Of a stretch of DNA of 64,000 bases, positions 1-8,814 are shown piece by piece. The translations under genes and the position numbers were made by a program. Below the pieces are notes generated by a model, which was not told the origin of the DNA, did not search any database, and saw only the letters and a program-made list of their open reading frames with translations. The DNA is taken from contig DATHUY010000047.1 in NCBI GenBank assembly GCA_035461765.1, positions 27,586 through 91,585 of the forward strand, given 5' to 3'. Position 1 is the stretch's first letter. Every line of letters starts with the position of its first letter. This DNA comes from Longimicrobiales bacterium. GTDB taxonomy: Bacteria; Gemmatimonadota; Gemmatimonadetes; Longimicrobiales; RSA9.

Positions 1-713
1 AGGCGTGCCACGATTCCGGTCGTCACTCCCGTCAGGTTGCGGGCGGACAGACAGGCCACACGCGCGGACGGCCCGTACAGCAGGCGTACTGCGGGGGCGG
101 CAGCCTGCTCGTCCTCGCGGCACTCCGACGCATCTCCGATCGTCGCGCGGATCATGGTCGCAGCGCTGTCGGCGATCGCCGCGGTCGGACCATCGAGTGC
201 GAGCAGGAGCGGCGCATCGGCGGGAACGTCGGTGGCGATGTAGTTCAGCAATGTCCGTACGGTGATGCGCAGATCGGGGCCTTCGAGGCGCACGATCATC
301 AGATCGATGTTGCGGTACTCGTCGATCCTGTACAGCGCATCATGCATGTGCACGCTGCCGCCGCCCTGTACCGGCAGCACGAGCGTGGTGTCACCGAGGA
401 TCTCCAGAGCGGGCGTCGTCATGAACGCATAGCCGCGGCCTGTGGTCGCACCCGGCCCGCTCACGACCAGACCGGCCGTATGGCCGACATAGTTGAACCA
501 TGCGCTGTCCTGGCGCTCGGCAGCCATCAGCACGATCTCGGCACCGATGTCCCGGAGCCTCGCGGCGACCGCGTCCGCATCCGCATCGCGCAGCTCGAAC
601 ACCGCAGCAACGTCGTATTCCTCGGGGCTGGGTCCACCGAGGCGCACCGCACAGGCGGTAATGGTGAGCGCGATCAGGGGCAGCAGAACGGCGGTGCGCA
701 CGAGACGTGTCAT
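1..713 (-). CDS. Putative lipoprotein, C-terminus beyond window
   Basis: The reading frame is open for 237 codons and runs off the left edge, so the C-terminus is missing. The N-terminus is basic (MTRLVR) followed by a hydrophobic stretch and a lipobox ITAC with the modified cysteine at residue 21, which points to an outer- or inner-membrane lipoprotein. An in-frame ATG lies 12 bases upstream, but the start used here has GGAG six bases before it. The mature part has no motif I recognise; it is acidic at first and contains a few cysteines near the window edge. It follows the histidine kinase on the same strand after about 100 bp and may be cotranscribed. Function unknown. Confidence 0.7.
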   Translation of the reverse strand, partial: MTRLVRTAVLLPLIALTITACAVRLGGPSPEEYDVAAVFELRDADADAVAARLRDIGAEIVLMAAERQDSAWFNYVGHTAGLVVSGPGATTGRGYAFMTTPALEILGDTTLVLPVQGGGSVHMHDALYRIDEYRNIDLMIVRLEGPDLRITVRTLLNYIATDVPADAPLLLALDGPTAAIADSAATMIRATIGDASECREDEQAAAPAVRLLYGPSARVACLSARNLTGVTTGIVAR

Positions 714-816
714 CGATGGCTCCATAACGGTTATTGCGTGTTTTCTCCCGCAGGTCGCAAGAGTCGCGCTCATCCTGTCCCGGCGATCAGCTGCGGTGGG
801 GGCGTCCCCGGGCAGG

Positions 817-2073
817 TCATTCGACATCGGGCGTTCGCGCCACGAGCGGGAGCTCCACAATGAACTCCGCACCACCGCCCGCCCGCGACCTGGCGGAGAC
901 GCGGCCGCCGTGGGCCGCCACCGCCTGACGTACCACCGCCAGACCCAATCCTGTTCCGCCCGCCTTCAGCGTGAAGTCCGGCTCGAACAGCCGCTCGATC
1001 CGCTCGGGCGGGATACCATGGCCGGTGTCGGCGACGGACACGCGGAGGTCCGGTCCCGCCGTGCGGATGCCGACCGTCAGCTCCCTGCGTGTCCCGGCGA
1101 CGTCCATGGCCTCTACGGCGTTACGGATCAGGTTGCGGAACGCACGCTGGAGTGCGTCGTAGTGCGCGCGAATGAGGGGGACATCTCCGGCGGCATCGAG
1201 TCGTACGACGATGTCAGGCGGAACATCGCTGTCGAGCATGCGCTCCAGCAGCTCGCGCACGTCGACGTCGCTGGCCGGCCCCGTGGATGGGCGCCCGAGC
1301 ACTGCGAACTGGCGGGCCAGCTCTTCGAGCCGGCCGGTCTCCTCCTGTATGACATCGAGTGGCTCGCGCAGCGCGCCGTCCGCGTCCGGATGCCGCGACA
1401 GTCGGTGCGCGGCGAGGCGCAGCGGCGTGAGGGGGTTCTTCATCTCGTGGGCGACACGTCGCGCCATCTCTCCCCACGCGCGCACGCGTTCTGTTTCCAG
1501 CGCGCGGGCGTGCGCTTCGCTGATGCGCACGGACGCCACACGCATGGCTTCGCGCAGAGCGCGCACCTCGCGCACCTCGTGAGCTTCCTGGGGACGCGGG
1601 CCGGGCAGGGCGCCACCGGCCGGCAGCTGCTCGGCCCAGCCAGCCAGCTCCTTGATGGGGCGCGCCAGCTGAACGGCCAGCCGCCGCCCGACCCACAGCG
1701 CGAGCGCGGTCAGGATGATGGCCAGCAGCAGCGCGATCCACGGCAGTGCCGCGCCCAGCCGCTCGCCGAGAAAGCGCCACCGCCGTGCGAGGACCACCGA
1801 GCTCGACAGCTCGCGGCGATGGATTTCCAGTGCTACGGCCAGCTCAGCGTCGTTCTCCGCGGCCGGCCCGGCGGCATCGATCAGTGTGCGGCCGGATTCC
1901 GCCACTCTGTCCCAGGGGCCGAGCGTGCCAACCCAGTCCAGGGAGCGTGCGGTGACGATGTAGCCGGCGGCGAGCAGCGCGAACATGGGCAGGAGCGTGA
2001 GCAGCAGGAGCCACCCGAACAGGCGCCGCTCCAGCCGGTCGAGCCTCAGCAGCCTCTGCACGGGTCGGAACAT
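817..2073 (-). CDS. Sensor histidine kinase, NtrY-like
   Basis: Membrane two-component sensor of 418 residues. TM1 lies at about 18-40, then a short periplasmic part of about 70 residues, TM2 at 110-130 and a HAMP-like linker. The phosphoacceptor H-box (RVAHEMKNPLTPLRL) has His209, and the 'EMKNPLTP' form is typical of NtrY-type kinases. The C-terminal ATPase domain shows an N box (NLIRNAVEAM), G1 (DTGHGIP) and G2 (GGTGLGLAVV). An upstream in-frame GTG (2157) would add 28 residues but has no usable spacing to a ribosome site, and a candidate promoter overlaps it. The matching response regulator is not in the window. Signal sensed is unknown. Confidence 0.9.
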   Translation of the reverse strand: MFRPVQRLLRLDRLERRLFGWLLLLTLLPMFALLAAGYIVTARSLDWVGTLGPWDRVAESGRTLIDAAGPAAENDAELAVALEIHRRELSSSVVLARRWRFLGERLGAALPWIALLLAIILTALALWVGRRLAVQLARPIKELAGWAEQLPAGGALPGPRPQEAHEVREVRALREAMRVASVRISEAHARALETERVRAWGEMARRVAHEMKNPLTPLRLAAHRLSRHPDADGALREPLDVIQEETGRLEELARQFAVLGRPSTGPASDVDVRELLERMLDSDVPPDIVVRLDAAGDVPLIRAHYDALQRAFRNLIRNAVEAMDVAGTRRELTVGIRTAGPDLRVSVADTGHGIPPERIERLFEPDFTLKAGGTGLGLAVVRQAVAAHGGRVSARSRAGGGAEFIVELPLVARTPDVE

Positions 2074-2141
2074 GACTCTGGATCTTTTGCCGGTGACGGC
2101 TGTAAAGTGATGAAGACGCGAGGCGGGGCCGTCGGCCCGCA

Positions 2142-2170
2142 AGTTTAGACGCGTCACCCTCCCCGGGCAA
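2142..2170 (-). promoter_or_regulatory. Candidate sigma-70-type promoter of the histidine kinase
   Basis: On the minus strand TTGCCC (2165-2170) and TAAACT (2142-2147) are separated by 17 bp, each matching four of six consensus bases. It would leave a leader of about 60 bases before the ATG at 2073 and argues against the alternative GTG start at 2157. This is motif inspection only. Confidence 0.35.
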
Positions 2171-2242
2171 GAAGCGATTCACGCTGTGTAGCCGCGGCAC
2201 ACCCCGTGCTAAGTGATTTTTCGGGCACAGGAGGACGAACGC

Positions 2243-2974
2243 ATGATTCTGCCTACCATACGCAGTTCCTTCGATCGCGCCGATGCGAGGTTCGTCATCT
2301 GGCTGCTGACGCGCGGCTCGGAGGCCGACCGCGAGCGTGAGGAAGAGCGACTCCGCGAAGAAGGCCTCGACCTCATCCTGGACGATCCGCGCACGCTGAA
2401 CGCGCTGCTGTCGGGATCGCAGTTCAGCAGTGCGCGCCCGGAGCTGGTGTTCTATGTGCTGGTCAGGCACGCGCTGCTCGAGGGCGGTATCACGGATCGC
2501 GGCGTTGCGGACTATCTGGCAGGACTGATATCGGCGTTCGGCCGCGGCGGGCGCGCCTATCACATCGCCGACGACAATACGGAGTACCGCTATCTGGTCG
2601 ACATCATGGCGGCGGCTGATCAGTCCGAGGGCCGGCGCGCGTTCATGCTGCGCGCGCACCTGGGCGAGTTCGCGCTGTGGCTCAGCGGTCTCTTCCCTGA
2701 TCATATCACGGCGCGTGTCAACCGGCGCGCTGCGCCGCCTATCTCCTATTACGAGGAGATGGGCTCGGCGGGATACCGTCAGGCCGCGCGCTTCACCGAG
2801 GCGGAACAGCACGGCATTGCCGAGCTCTACCGCAACTGCGCCGATTTCTTCCCGGCACTGCGCGTGGCACTGAATCGTGTCTCCGACCGCCACCTGTTCC
2901 CGGCCACGGGGGATCGGATCGACCGCCTGCTGCGACAGGTAGCCGACAGCTTCAACCAGACGCTGGAGACGTAG
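2243..2974 (+). CDS. Conserved-looking hypothetical protein
   Basis: A 243-residue soluble protein that I do not recognise. The start is fixed by a full AGGAGG at 2228-2233; an in-frame GTG at 2213 lacks such a site. There is no signal peptide or membrane segment. The sequence is predominantly helical, rich in Arg, Glu and Ala, with an early charged helix (REREEERLREE) and a central 'GRGGRAY' loop. It is divergent from the histidine kinase and its last 23 bases overlap the 3' end of the convergent GspE/PilB gene. Codon use looks like that of its neighbours, so it is probably a resident gene. No function is proposed. Confidence 0.75.
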   Translation: MILPTIRSSFDRADARFVIWLLTRGSEADREREEERLREEGLDLILDDPRTLNALLSGSQFSSARPELVFYVLVRHALLEGGITDRGVADYLAGLISAFGRGGRAYHIADDNTEYRYLVDIMAAADQSEGRRAFMLRAHLGEFALWLSGLFPDHITARVNRRAAPPISYYEEMGSAGYRQAARFTEAEQHGIAELYRNCADFFPALRVALNRVSDRHLFPATGDRIDRLLRQVADSFNQTLET

Positions 2975-4823
2975 GCCGCGCGCACGCCGGGCAGTGGCGC
3001 CAGGCGTCGTCGAGCCGCGCACCGCATGCACACCGCAGCCGCAGGCTGGCGCCGCAGGTCGTGCACGCATTGAACCGTGCGCGGACGGGCGCACCGCACG
3101 CGCGACAGATGGCCCCTTCCAGCTCCGCCTGCAGCAGCAGCGGCGCAACCTCGCCGATGCTGGTGAGTCCCGCCTGGACCTTGGCCCACGCATCCTGGCC
3201 CATCGAGATGAAGCCCTCGGCGCGCGCAAGCTCGAGCAGTGCGTCGGCCGGAGCACGCCGCACTATGCGCTCGCGCATCCTGGGTGAGACGACGAGCAGC
3301 TCGTAGACACCGATGCGGCCGCGGTAACCGGTGCTGTCGCAGCGGCGGCAGCCGACGGGCGCGAACACACGGGCATCGCGCGCGGGCAGGCCGAAGGCGA
3401 CGAGATCCTCGGCGTGCGCCGTCCGCTGTGCACGGCAGTGTACGCACAGTTTGCGCGCGAGCCGCTGTGCAAGTACCCCGATCAGGCCGCCCGCCACCAG
3501 GTAGGCGGGCGCACCCATCTCGTGCAGGCGCGCGGGTGCGGAGGCCGCATCGTTGGTATGCAGGGTGGAGAGCACCAGATGACCGGTGAGTGCCGCCGCC
3601 AGTGCTATCTCGACCGTCTCGCGGTCGCGCAGCTCGCCCACCATGATCACATCCGGGTCCTGTCGCAGCACGGCCCGCAGGGCGGCGGGGAAGCCGAGCC
3701 CCGCCTTGCGGTGCACCTGCACCTGTGTGAGCCCCTGCAATCGGTACTCGACCGGGTCCTCGAGCGTGATCAGGTTGCGGCGGTCGCGGTCGAGCGCAGA
3801 CAGCGCAGCATACAGTGTCGTGGTCTTGCCGCTGCCGGTCGGCCCTGTCACGAGCAGCACGCCGTGACTGCGCGCGAGCAGGCGCGTGAGCCGGTCATGC
3901 AGGAGGCCGTCCATGCCCAGCTGATCGAGCCGCTGCCCGGCGTTGCTCGAATCGAGCAATCGCAGCACCACCTTCTCGCCGGCGTGGGTCGGCAGTGTGG
4001 AGACGCGCAGCGCGAGCTCGCGACCCTGGATGTGCACCGCACTGCGGCCATCCTGCGGGCGCCGCTTCACGGAGATGTCCAGGCCCGCCATCACCTTGAT
4101 GCGCGACACGACCGCGCCTCTGCTGTGCGGCGGCAGCACCATGATGTCGCGCAGCATGCCATCGACGCGTGCGCGCACGCGCATTGTCGTACCCGCCGGC
4201 TCGATGTGCACGTCGCTCGCACGCTGCTGCACCGCCTGTGCGAGCATCAGATCGACAAGTGCGATGACCGGCGGAGCCTCGGAAGCGCGCCGCAGCGAGT
4301 CCACCATCTCGGGTGAGACGTCGCGCGCGGACTCATCGTCGCGCGCGCCGGGCAGCTTCGTCAGCACGTCGGTCACCGCGTGCGCGGAATACGCCGCCAC
4401 GAGCGCGGCCTCCACCGCCGCGGGCGTCGCGACACACGGCTCGACGCGGCGGCCTGTGCGGAACCGCAGATCCTCTACCGCCGCGAGGTCGAGAGGATCG
4501 GCCATCGCGACGCGCAGCACGCGGTCCGTCAGCGACAGCGGCACGATCCGCAGCCGCGTTGCGAGCGCGCGCTCCACGAGCGCGATCGCCGCCGGATCCG
4601 ACTGAAGCGGCGCGCTGGCGTGCGGCAGGCGCAGCTGCCGGGCGAGGATTCTTGCCACGTGCTCGCCGTCCGCGCCGCGACGCACCAGCACCGCGCCCAG
4701 CCGCTCCGCCGTGCGCGCCTGCTCGGCCAGCCCGGCATCCAGGTCGTCCGCCGTGATCGCTCCGCTCGCGATCAGCATTTGTCCGAGCGGCCCCGCCGTG
4801 CGGGATGGCGCTGTCGTGATCAT
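2952..4823 (-). CDS. GspE/PilB-type secretion or pilus ATPase with C-terminal zinc ribbons
   Basis: AAA-like hexameric ATPase that powers type II secretion or type IV pilus assembly. An MshEN-type N-terminal domain (about 1-150) precedes the ATPase core, with Walker A GPTGSGKT at 327-334, an Asp box around 'EDPVEY', Walker B ending 'IMVGELRD' at 393-400 and a His box 'LSTLHTNDA'. The tetracysteine zinc site is present (CVHC at 460-463, CRRC at 492-495). Unlike ordinary family members of about 560 residues, this one continues to 623 with four CxxC-like pairs (573-614), resembling a double zinc ribbon. No other pilus or secretion gene is nearby, so the partner system is unknown. Confidence 0.92.
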   Translation of the reverse strand: MITTAPSRTAGPLGQMLIASGAITADDLDAGLAEQARTAERLGAVLVRRGADGEHVARILARQLRLPHASAPLQSDPAAIALVERALATRLRIVPLSLTDRVLRVAMADPLDLAAVEDLRFRTGRRVEPCVATPAAVEAALVAAYSAHAVTDVLTKLPGARDDESARDVSPEMVDSLRRASEAPPVIALVDLMLAQAVQQRASDVHIEPAGTTMRVRARVDGMLRDIMVLPPHSRGAVVSRIKVMAGLDISVKRRPQDGRSAVHIQGRELALRVSTLPTHAGEKVVLRLLDSSNAGQRLDQLGMDGLLHDRLTRLLARSHGVLLVTGPTGSGKTTTLYAALSALDRDRRNLITLEDPVEYRLQGLTQVQVHRKAGLGFPAALRAVLRQDPDVIMVGELRDRETVEIALAAALTGHLVLSTLHTNDAASAPARLHEMGAPAYLVAGGLIGVLAQRLARKLCVHCRAQRTAHAEDLVAFGLPARDARVFAPVGCRRCDSTGYRGRIGVYELLVVSPRMRERIVRRAPADALLELARAEGFISMGQDAWAKVQAGLTSIGEVAPLLLQAELEGAICRACGAPVRARFNACTTCGASLRLRCACGARLDDAWRHCPACARPTSPASG

Positions 4824-4886
4824 GGCCCATGATGCAGCTGTCGTCAGGGCAAAGGAATGTCCGGACGGGCCGTTATCGAGTGTGAT

Positions 4887-5777
4887 TCAGAAATCCCGTG
4901 TCTGCACCGGGACGTCAGCGGACTCGTCGGGTGCGGCAGGCTCGTCGCCTGCGCCACCGGCGTCGAGGTCGCGCTCTTCGATCGCCGTTTCCGGCCGGCG
5001 CGGCGCGAAGAACCGGACTGCGGTCACGCTGCTGGCGACGAATGCGAGCCATGCCAGACCGGCCAGGAAGCCGGCAATCACGTCGGACGGGTAGTGCACG
5101 CCGAGATACATGCGACTGACCCCGATCGCCACGATCGTGACGCTCGCGATGAACCATGTCACGTGCCGCAGGCGCCGCGTCGGGCTCAGACGGCCCACCA
5201 GATAGGCTACCGTCCCGTACCCGATGAATGCGCCCATGGCGTGGCCGGACGGGAACGACGGTGACGTCACCTCATAGAACCATTCCACAACGCTCGGCCG
5301 GTTTCTGTCGAACGCGGATTTGAGCACGGTGTTCAGTATTTTGCCACCGATCATCCCGACGATCAGGATATAGACCGACCAGTGGTGCTTCGTGATCCAC
5401 AGGAAGACGGATGCGATCACCGCGATCATGATGAGAACGACGCCATCACCGAGCGTCGTGATGTCGAACATGATTTCATCGAGCAGCGGCGAGCGGTGCG
5501 CGGCGAACCACTGGAGCACGCGCTCGTCCACGGTCTGCGTGCCGCCGCCATGCACGATACCGGCGAGCAGGCCGAACACGGCCGCCGCGGCGATGGACAG
5601 CGCGAGGCCTGCCGTGAGGAAGGCGGCGAGGGCGCCCCAGAAGCCGCGGACATGGCGCGCAATGAAGCGGAGGATAGTATACAGCGCATTGCGCGGCGCG
5701 CTGGACGCGCCGCGAGTCGAATGGCGACGCTCGCCACCGGATGGATCGCGAGAAACCATGGGGCTGGCGGGGCGCAT
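4887..5777 (-). CDS. PAP2-family membrane phosphatase
   Basis: Integral-membrane phosphatase of the PAP2/lipid phosphate phosphatase family, 296 residues. The three family motifs are seen in order: KSAFDRNRP, PSGH and SRMYLGVHYPSDV, which supply the catalytic histidines and phosphate-binding residues. Five to six hydrophobic segments are visible. Members dephosphorylate phosphatidic acid, undecaprenyl pyrophosphate or phosphatidylglycerol phosphate on the outer face of the inner membrane; which one cannot be told here. The C-terminal 40 residues are acidic and probably disordered. A second in-frame ATG (5759) is an alternative start. The gene is divergent from the ABC ATPase gene by only 23 bp. 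Confidence 0.9.
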   Translation of the reverse strand: MRPASPMVSRDPSGGERRHSTRGASSAPRNALYTILRFIARHVRGFWGALAAFLTAGLALSIAAAAVFGLLAGIVHGGGTQTVDERVLQWFAAHRSPLLDEIMFDITTLGDGVVLIMIAVIASVFLWITKHHWSVYILIVGMIGGKILNTVLKSAFDRNRPSVVEWFYEVTSPSFPSGHAMGAFIGYGTVAYLVGRLSPTRRLRHVTWFIASVTIVAIGVSRMYLGVHYPSDVIAGFLAGLAWLAFVASSVTAVRFFAPRRPETAIEERDLDAGGAGDEPAAPDESADVPVQTRDF

Positions 5778-5800
5778 GGAATGTGCCGGAAGCGCGTGAG

Positions 5801-6688
5801 ATGATCGAGCTGAGAGAAGTCACGAAACGATACGGCCGCAGGGGCGCGGCGCCCGAGGCGGTGCGTGCGCTTTCCCTGACATTTTCGCCGGGAACGGTCT
5901 GGGCGGTGGTGGGGCCGAACGGCGCGGGCAAGAGTACGCTGCTCTCGCTGCTGCTCGGATTCATCCGCCCGACCGAGGGTGCTATCACCATCGCGGGCGA
6001 AACGCCTCGTGATTACCTGAGAGAGCACGGCGCCGGCTACCTGCCGGAGCGATTCAGCCTCCCCGCCCGGTGGCGGGCGGGTGAAGCACTGCGGATGTTC
6101 TCACGACTGGAGCGCGTACCGGCGGCCGATGCGGAGCGCACCGTCGAGCTGCTCGGTCTCGCGCCGCATCTCGACAAGCGTGCCGGTGAGCTGTCGCGCG
6201 GCCTGCTCCAGCGTGTGGGCCTGGCTCAGGCGCTTCTCGCCCGGCGCTCGCTCATCGTCCTGGACGAGCCTACCGAGGGACTCGATCCCGTATGGCGCGT
6301 ACGACTGCGCGACATCGTGGCTGAGCTACGCGCCGAAAGCCGGACCATGGTGATCGCGAGCCATGACCTGTCGGAGATCGAGCGCATCGCCGACCGTGCG
6401 CTCGTGCTCGACAGCGGAGCAGTTCGCGACCTGCTTGATGTGCGCGGCCCTGACATCACCGCGGAATACCGACTGCGATTGGACGCCCCATGCGCCGCGG
6501 TCGCGGAAGCCTTTCCCGGCGCGGATCAGCTCAACGACCGCGAGTACCTTGTGCACGTGACGGGCGCTGCGGAGCTGAGTCAGCGACTGGGCGGTCTCAT
6601 CGCTCTCGGCGCTGTCATCGCCGCCGTCGAGCCGGTCCGGCGGGACCTCGAGGAACGGGTGCGCACGGCCCTGGACGGTGACGGATGA
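5801..6688 (+). CDS. ABC transporter ATP-binding protein
   Basis: Nucleotide-binding subunit of an ABC exporter, 295 residues. Walker A is GPNGAGKST near residue 46, the signature is degenerate ('ELSRGLLQRVGLAQAL', LSRG in place of LSGG), Walker B is 'LIVLDEPTEGLDP' and the H-loop is 'IASHDL'. The start at MIELREVTKRYG is the normal N-terminus of the fold; the 20 upstream in-frame residues look non-coding. The stop overlaps the start of the next gene by four bases, so this ATPase works with the membrane protein that follows. Substrate is unknown; the CcmA/NatA-like organisation suits an export or membrane-remodelling role. Confidence 0.92.
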   Translation: MIELREVTKRYGRRGAAPEAVRALSLTFSPGTVWAVVGPNGAGKSTLLSLLLGFIRPTEGAITIAGETPRDYLREHGAGYLPERFSLPARWRAGEALRMFSRLERVPAADAERTVELLGLAPHLDKRAGELSRGLLQRVGLAQALLARRSLIVLDEPTEGLDPVWRVRLRDIVAELRAESRTMVIASHDLSEIERIADRALVLDSGAVRDLLDVRGPDITAEYRLRLDAPCAAVAEAFPGADQLNDREYLVHVTGAAELSQRLGGLIALGAVIAAVEPVRRDLEERVRTALDGDG

Positions 6689-7452
6689 ACGCTCTGGCCT
6701 CGTTCCTCACACTCTCGCTGCGCTCGCGTTCGCGGCGCATCATCGGGCTGGCAGCATTCGGCGTCGTGTTCCTCGCGGCAGGCGCCACGGCGCGCGTCTT
6801 TACGGGGAGTGCTCACGGTCACGTCGAGCTCGAGCGGCTCTTCGAGCTCGGTGGCACGACGCTGGTCTCCGCGCTGCTCCTGCTCGGCTGGCTCATCGGG
6901 CGGTTCCCCATGATCGCGACGCTGGTCCTGATGAGCGGGATCTTCAGCGACGATGGTGATCGCGGCTACGCGCGGCTCTACGCCGTCCGGCCGCAGTCGC
7001 TCATCATGCTGTATGCAGCGCGCATGCTCATGTTCGGAGCGATCGCGTTCTGCATGAGCGCCCTGCTCATCCCGGGATTCGACCTGCTGATCCTGAACGA
7101 ATGGAGCGGCTCCGGCGTATTCGCGCTGATCGGCGCGCAGGTCCTCATATACGGCTCGCTCACCGCACTGCTCAGCGTCATCGCACGCGGCGACGCATGG
7201 ATCGCACTCTTCCTCGGACTGCTCGCCACAGTGTGGTACGCGCTGCGCCGGATGGACTTCTTCCAGAGCGCCGCACCGTTCATCCGCGAAACGGTGTCTG
7301 TGCTGCTGCCGCCGCAGGGCGCGCTGCTGCAGGTGGAAGCGGCATTCGCCGCAGGCCAGCCCGCCCCATCAGAGGCAATGCTGTACATCGCGATCTATGC
7401 CTCGCTGGTGCTGATCCTGGCCGGAGTGGCGCTCGCCCGACGCGAGATCTGA
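6685..7452 (+). CDS. ABC transporter permease-like membrane protein
   Basis: A 255-residue protein with about six hydrophobic segments, beginning with a basic cytoplasmic N-terminus (LRSRSRR) and ending with a hydrophobic helix followed by ARREI. It overlaps the ATPase gene by ATGA, so the two are translationally coupled and very likely form one transporter. The arrangement resembles ABC-2-type permeases, although I see no diagnostic motif beyond the hydrophobic pattern. The segment order suggests one ATPase dimer with two copies of this subunit. Substrate is not evident from the context: the flanking genes are unrelated and convergent. Confidence 0.8.
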   Translation: MNALASFLTLSLRSRSRRIIGLAAFGVVFLAAGATARVFTGSAHGHVELERLFELGGTTLVSALLLLGWLIGRFPMIATLVLMSGIFSDDGDRGYARLYAVRPQSLIMLYAARMLMFGAIAFCMSALLIPGFDLLILNEWSGSGVFALIGAQVLIYGSLTALLSVIARGDAWIALFLGLLATVWYALRRMDFFQSAAPFIRETVSVLLPPQGALLQVEAAFAAGQPAPSEAMLYIAIYASLVLILAGVALARREI

Positions 7453-7514
7453 CGACCGTCACGCAACGGCGCGGCGCACAACGCGGGGCGCAGAGGTGCG
7501 GGGCTCGCCGCCGA

Positions 7515-8471
7515 TCAATCGGACAGCACGTGGAGAATCAGCGGGGTCACATCCGTCAGTGAGCGGAGCCGCGCGGCCAGGGCCGCATGGCCGCGACCGA
7601 CCACCATCCCCAGCGCGGGATTACGAGTGTGGCCTGTCCGGACATCCTCGATGTTGCCGTGATCACTCGCGAGAACGATGAGCAGGTCCTCGTTCCCCGT
7701 CTCGAGCACGCCGGCGAGAAACGCATCCAGCCTTTCGAGCGCGCCCACAGCCGCCTGCATGTCGCGTTGATGCCCGGCGTAATCGGTGCTGTAATGCGCG
7801 AACAGTGTCAGGTCGTTGCGTGCAGCAATGCGAGCGAGGTTACGGCCTGCGTGCGCCGCGTCGATGATCGGCACGTTCCTGCGACCGAGCCGTTCACGCC
7901 ATCCCTCATTGGTGAGCTCACTGGCAACGGCATCGCCGCGCTCGAGATCCGGCGTATGACGGGTCAGGAGGTTCGCGCCCAGCGCCGCGAGCGGCGGACC
8001 GGCACGGAGGAACGCGGGACCGCGCCGCACACTGCGGGTTCTGTCGCGCGCAACGGCGGGCCCGGCGCCGCCGGGCAGCTGGTTCAGCTCTTCGGGATAC
8101 GCATTCGCGAATGCCACGCGATGCCCCGCGTCGAGCGCGCGTGCCAGAACACTCTGCTCCCGTACGAACGTCCTGAGGCGTGATGGGACCCATGGGCCGA
8201 AGTGACGGCCATGCATCTCTACGGCGTTCGCGCCCGTCAACAGAGACGCCTGGCCGGTACCGCTCTGGGGAATGCCTTCGAAGCCGAGCGTTGCATCCAG
8301 TGCGACCAGTGACGCCCGCTCGGCCGTCGCAGGTGCGGCGCGGAGCGTGATTGTGTCGCCGTCCAGCAGCTCGCTGAACGTCGGCAGCCGCGCAACGACC
8401 AGCGGATTGATGTCGGGCTCCGACATGCCGAGTCCGACGCCATCGACGAAGAACAGCAGAACGCGCGGCAC
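7515..8471 (-). CDS. Alkaline-phosphatase-superfamily metalloenzyme
   Basis: A 318-residue soluble enzyme of the binuclear-metal fold shared by alkaline phosphatase, phosphopentomutase and phosphoglycerate mutase. Metal-binding motifs are visible: DGVG at residue 10, the nucleophile region SGTGQASLLTG, 'FAHYSTDYAGH' and 'ASDHGNIED' followed by GHTRNP. Start is GTG; TGA lies in frame two codons before it and the DGVG motif must be included, so there is no alternative. It forms a same-strand run with DUF167 and the amidase. The reaction could be phosphoryl transfer or phosphate/sulfate ester hydrolysis; the exact substrate cannot be read from sequence. Confidence 0.85.
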   Translation of the reverse strand: MPRVLLFFVDGVGLGMSEPDINPLVVARLPTFSELLDGDTITLRAAPATAERASLVALDATLGFEGIPQSGTGQASLLTGANAVEMHGRHFGPWVPSRLRTFVREQSVLARALDAGHRVAFANAYPEELNQLPGGAGPAVARDRTRSVRRGPAFLRAGPPLAALGANLLTRHTPDLERGDAVASELTNEGWRERLGRRNVPIIDAAHAGRNLARIAARNDLTLFAHYSTDYAGHQRDMQAAVGALERLDAFLAGVLETGNEDLLIVLASDHGNIEDVRTGHTRNPALGMVVGRGHAALAARLRSLTDVTPLILHVLSD

Positions 8472-8532
8472 TCCTCACACCCGATATGTCGCGGGTAGCG
8501 TGCAGGCAGGACTCATCGTGTCCATGAGCGCT

Positions 8533-8814
8533 TCATCCCAGCAACGCATCGCGAACGGCGGTCGCTTCCACACCATCGATTTCCACAACCTTCGAGCGGC
8601 CCGTGTCGCCGGTGAGTACGCGCACCCGCGATCGCGCGACGCCCACGCGTTTCGCGATGTGGCGTATGAGCTCCTCGTTCGCCGCACCGTCAACGGGCGG
8701 GGCCGCCAGACGGATCCTGATCGAGCCGTCGTGCTCGCCGACGATCTCCGTTCGTGACGCCCGCGGCTGCGCGCGAACACGAACGTGCACGGAGCTCTCT
8801 CGCTGCGTGATCAT
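8533..8814 (-). CDS. DUF167 (YggU) family protein
   Basis: A 93-residue protein of the DUF167/YggU family, recognised from 'VRVRAQPRAS' at the N-terminus, 'RLAAPPVDGAANEELI' in the middle and the 'TGDTGRSKVVEIDG' segment near the C-terminus. The family has no settled biochemical role; structures show a small alpha/beta fold. The start codon overlaps the amidase stop in the form TGATG, so translation is coupled to the upstream gene. The full open frame extends much further upstream, but that part lies antisense to nothing useful and inside the amidase gene, so the overlap start is used. Confidence 0.9.
   Translation of the reverse strand: MITQRESSVHVRVRAQPRASRTEIVGEHDGSIRIRLAAPPVDGAANEELIRHIAKRVGVARSRVRVLTGDTGRSKVVEIDGVEATAVRDALLG

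Noticed and set aside
493..2148. Plus-strand frame of 551 codons across the lipoprotein and histidine-kinase region
   Set aside because: Antisense to the histidine kinase, whose H-box and ATPase motifs are intact; the plus-strand product is low in hydrophobic residues and has no recognisable domain. High GC content keeps such frames open.
2074..2157. GTG start adding 28 residues to the histidine kinase
   Set aside because: No ribosome site at suitable distance, and a promoter-like element overlaps the region.
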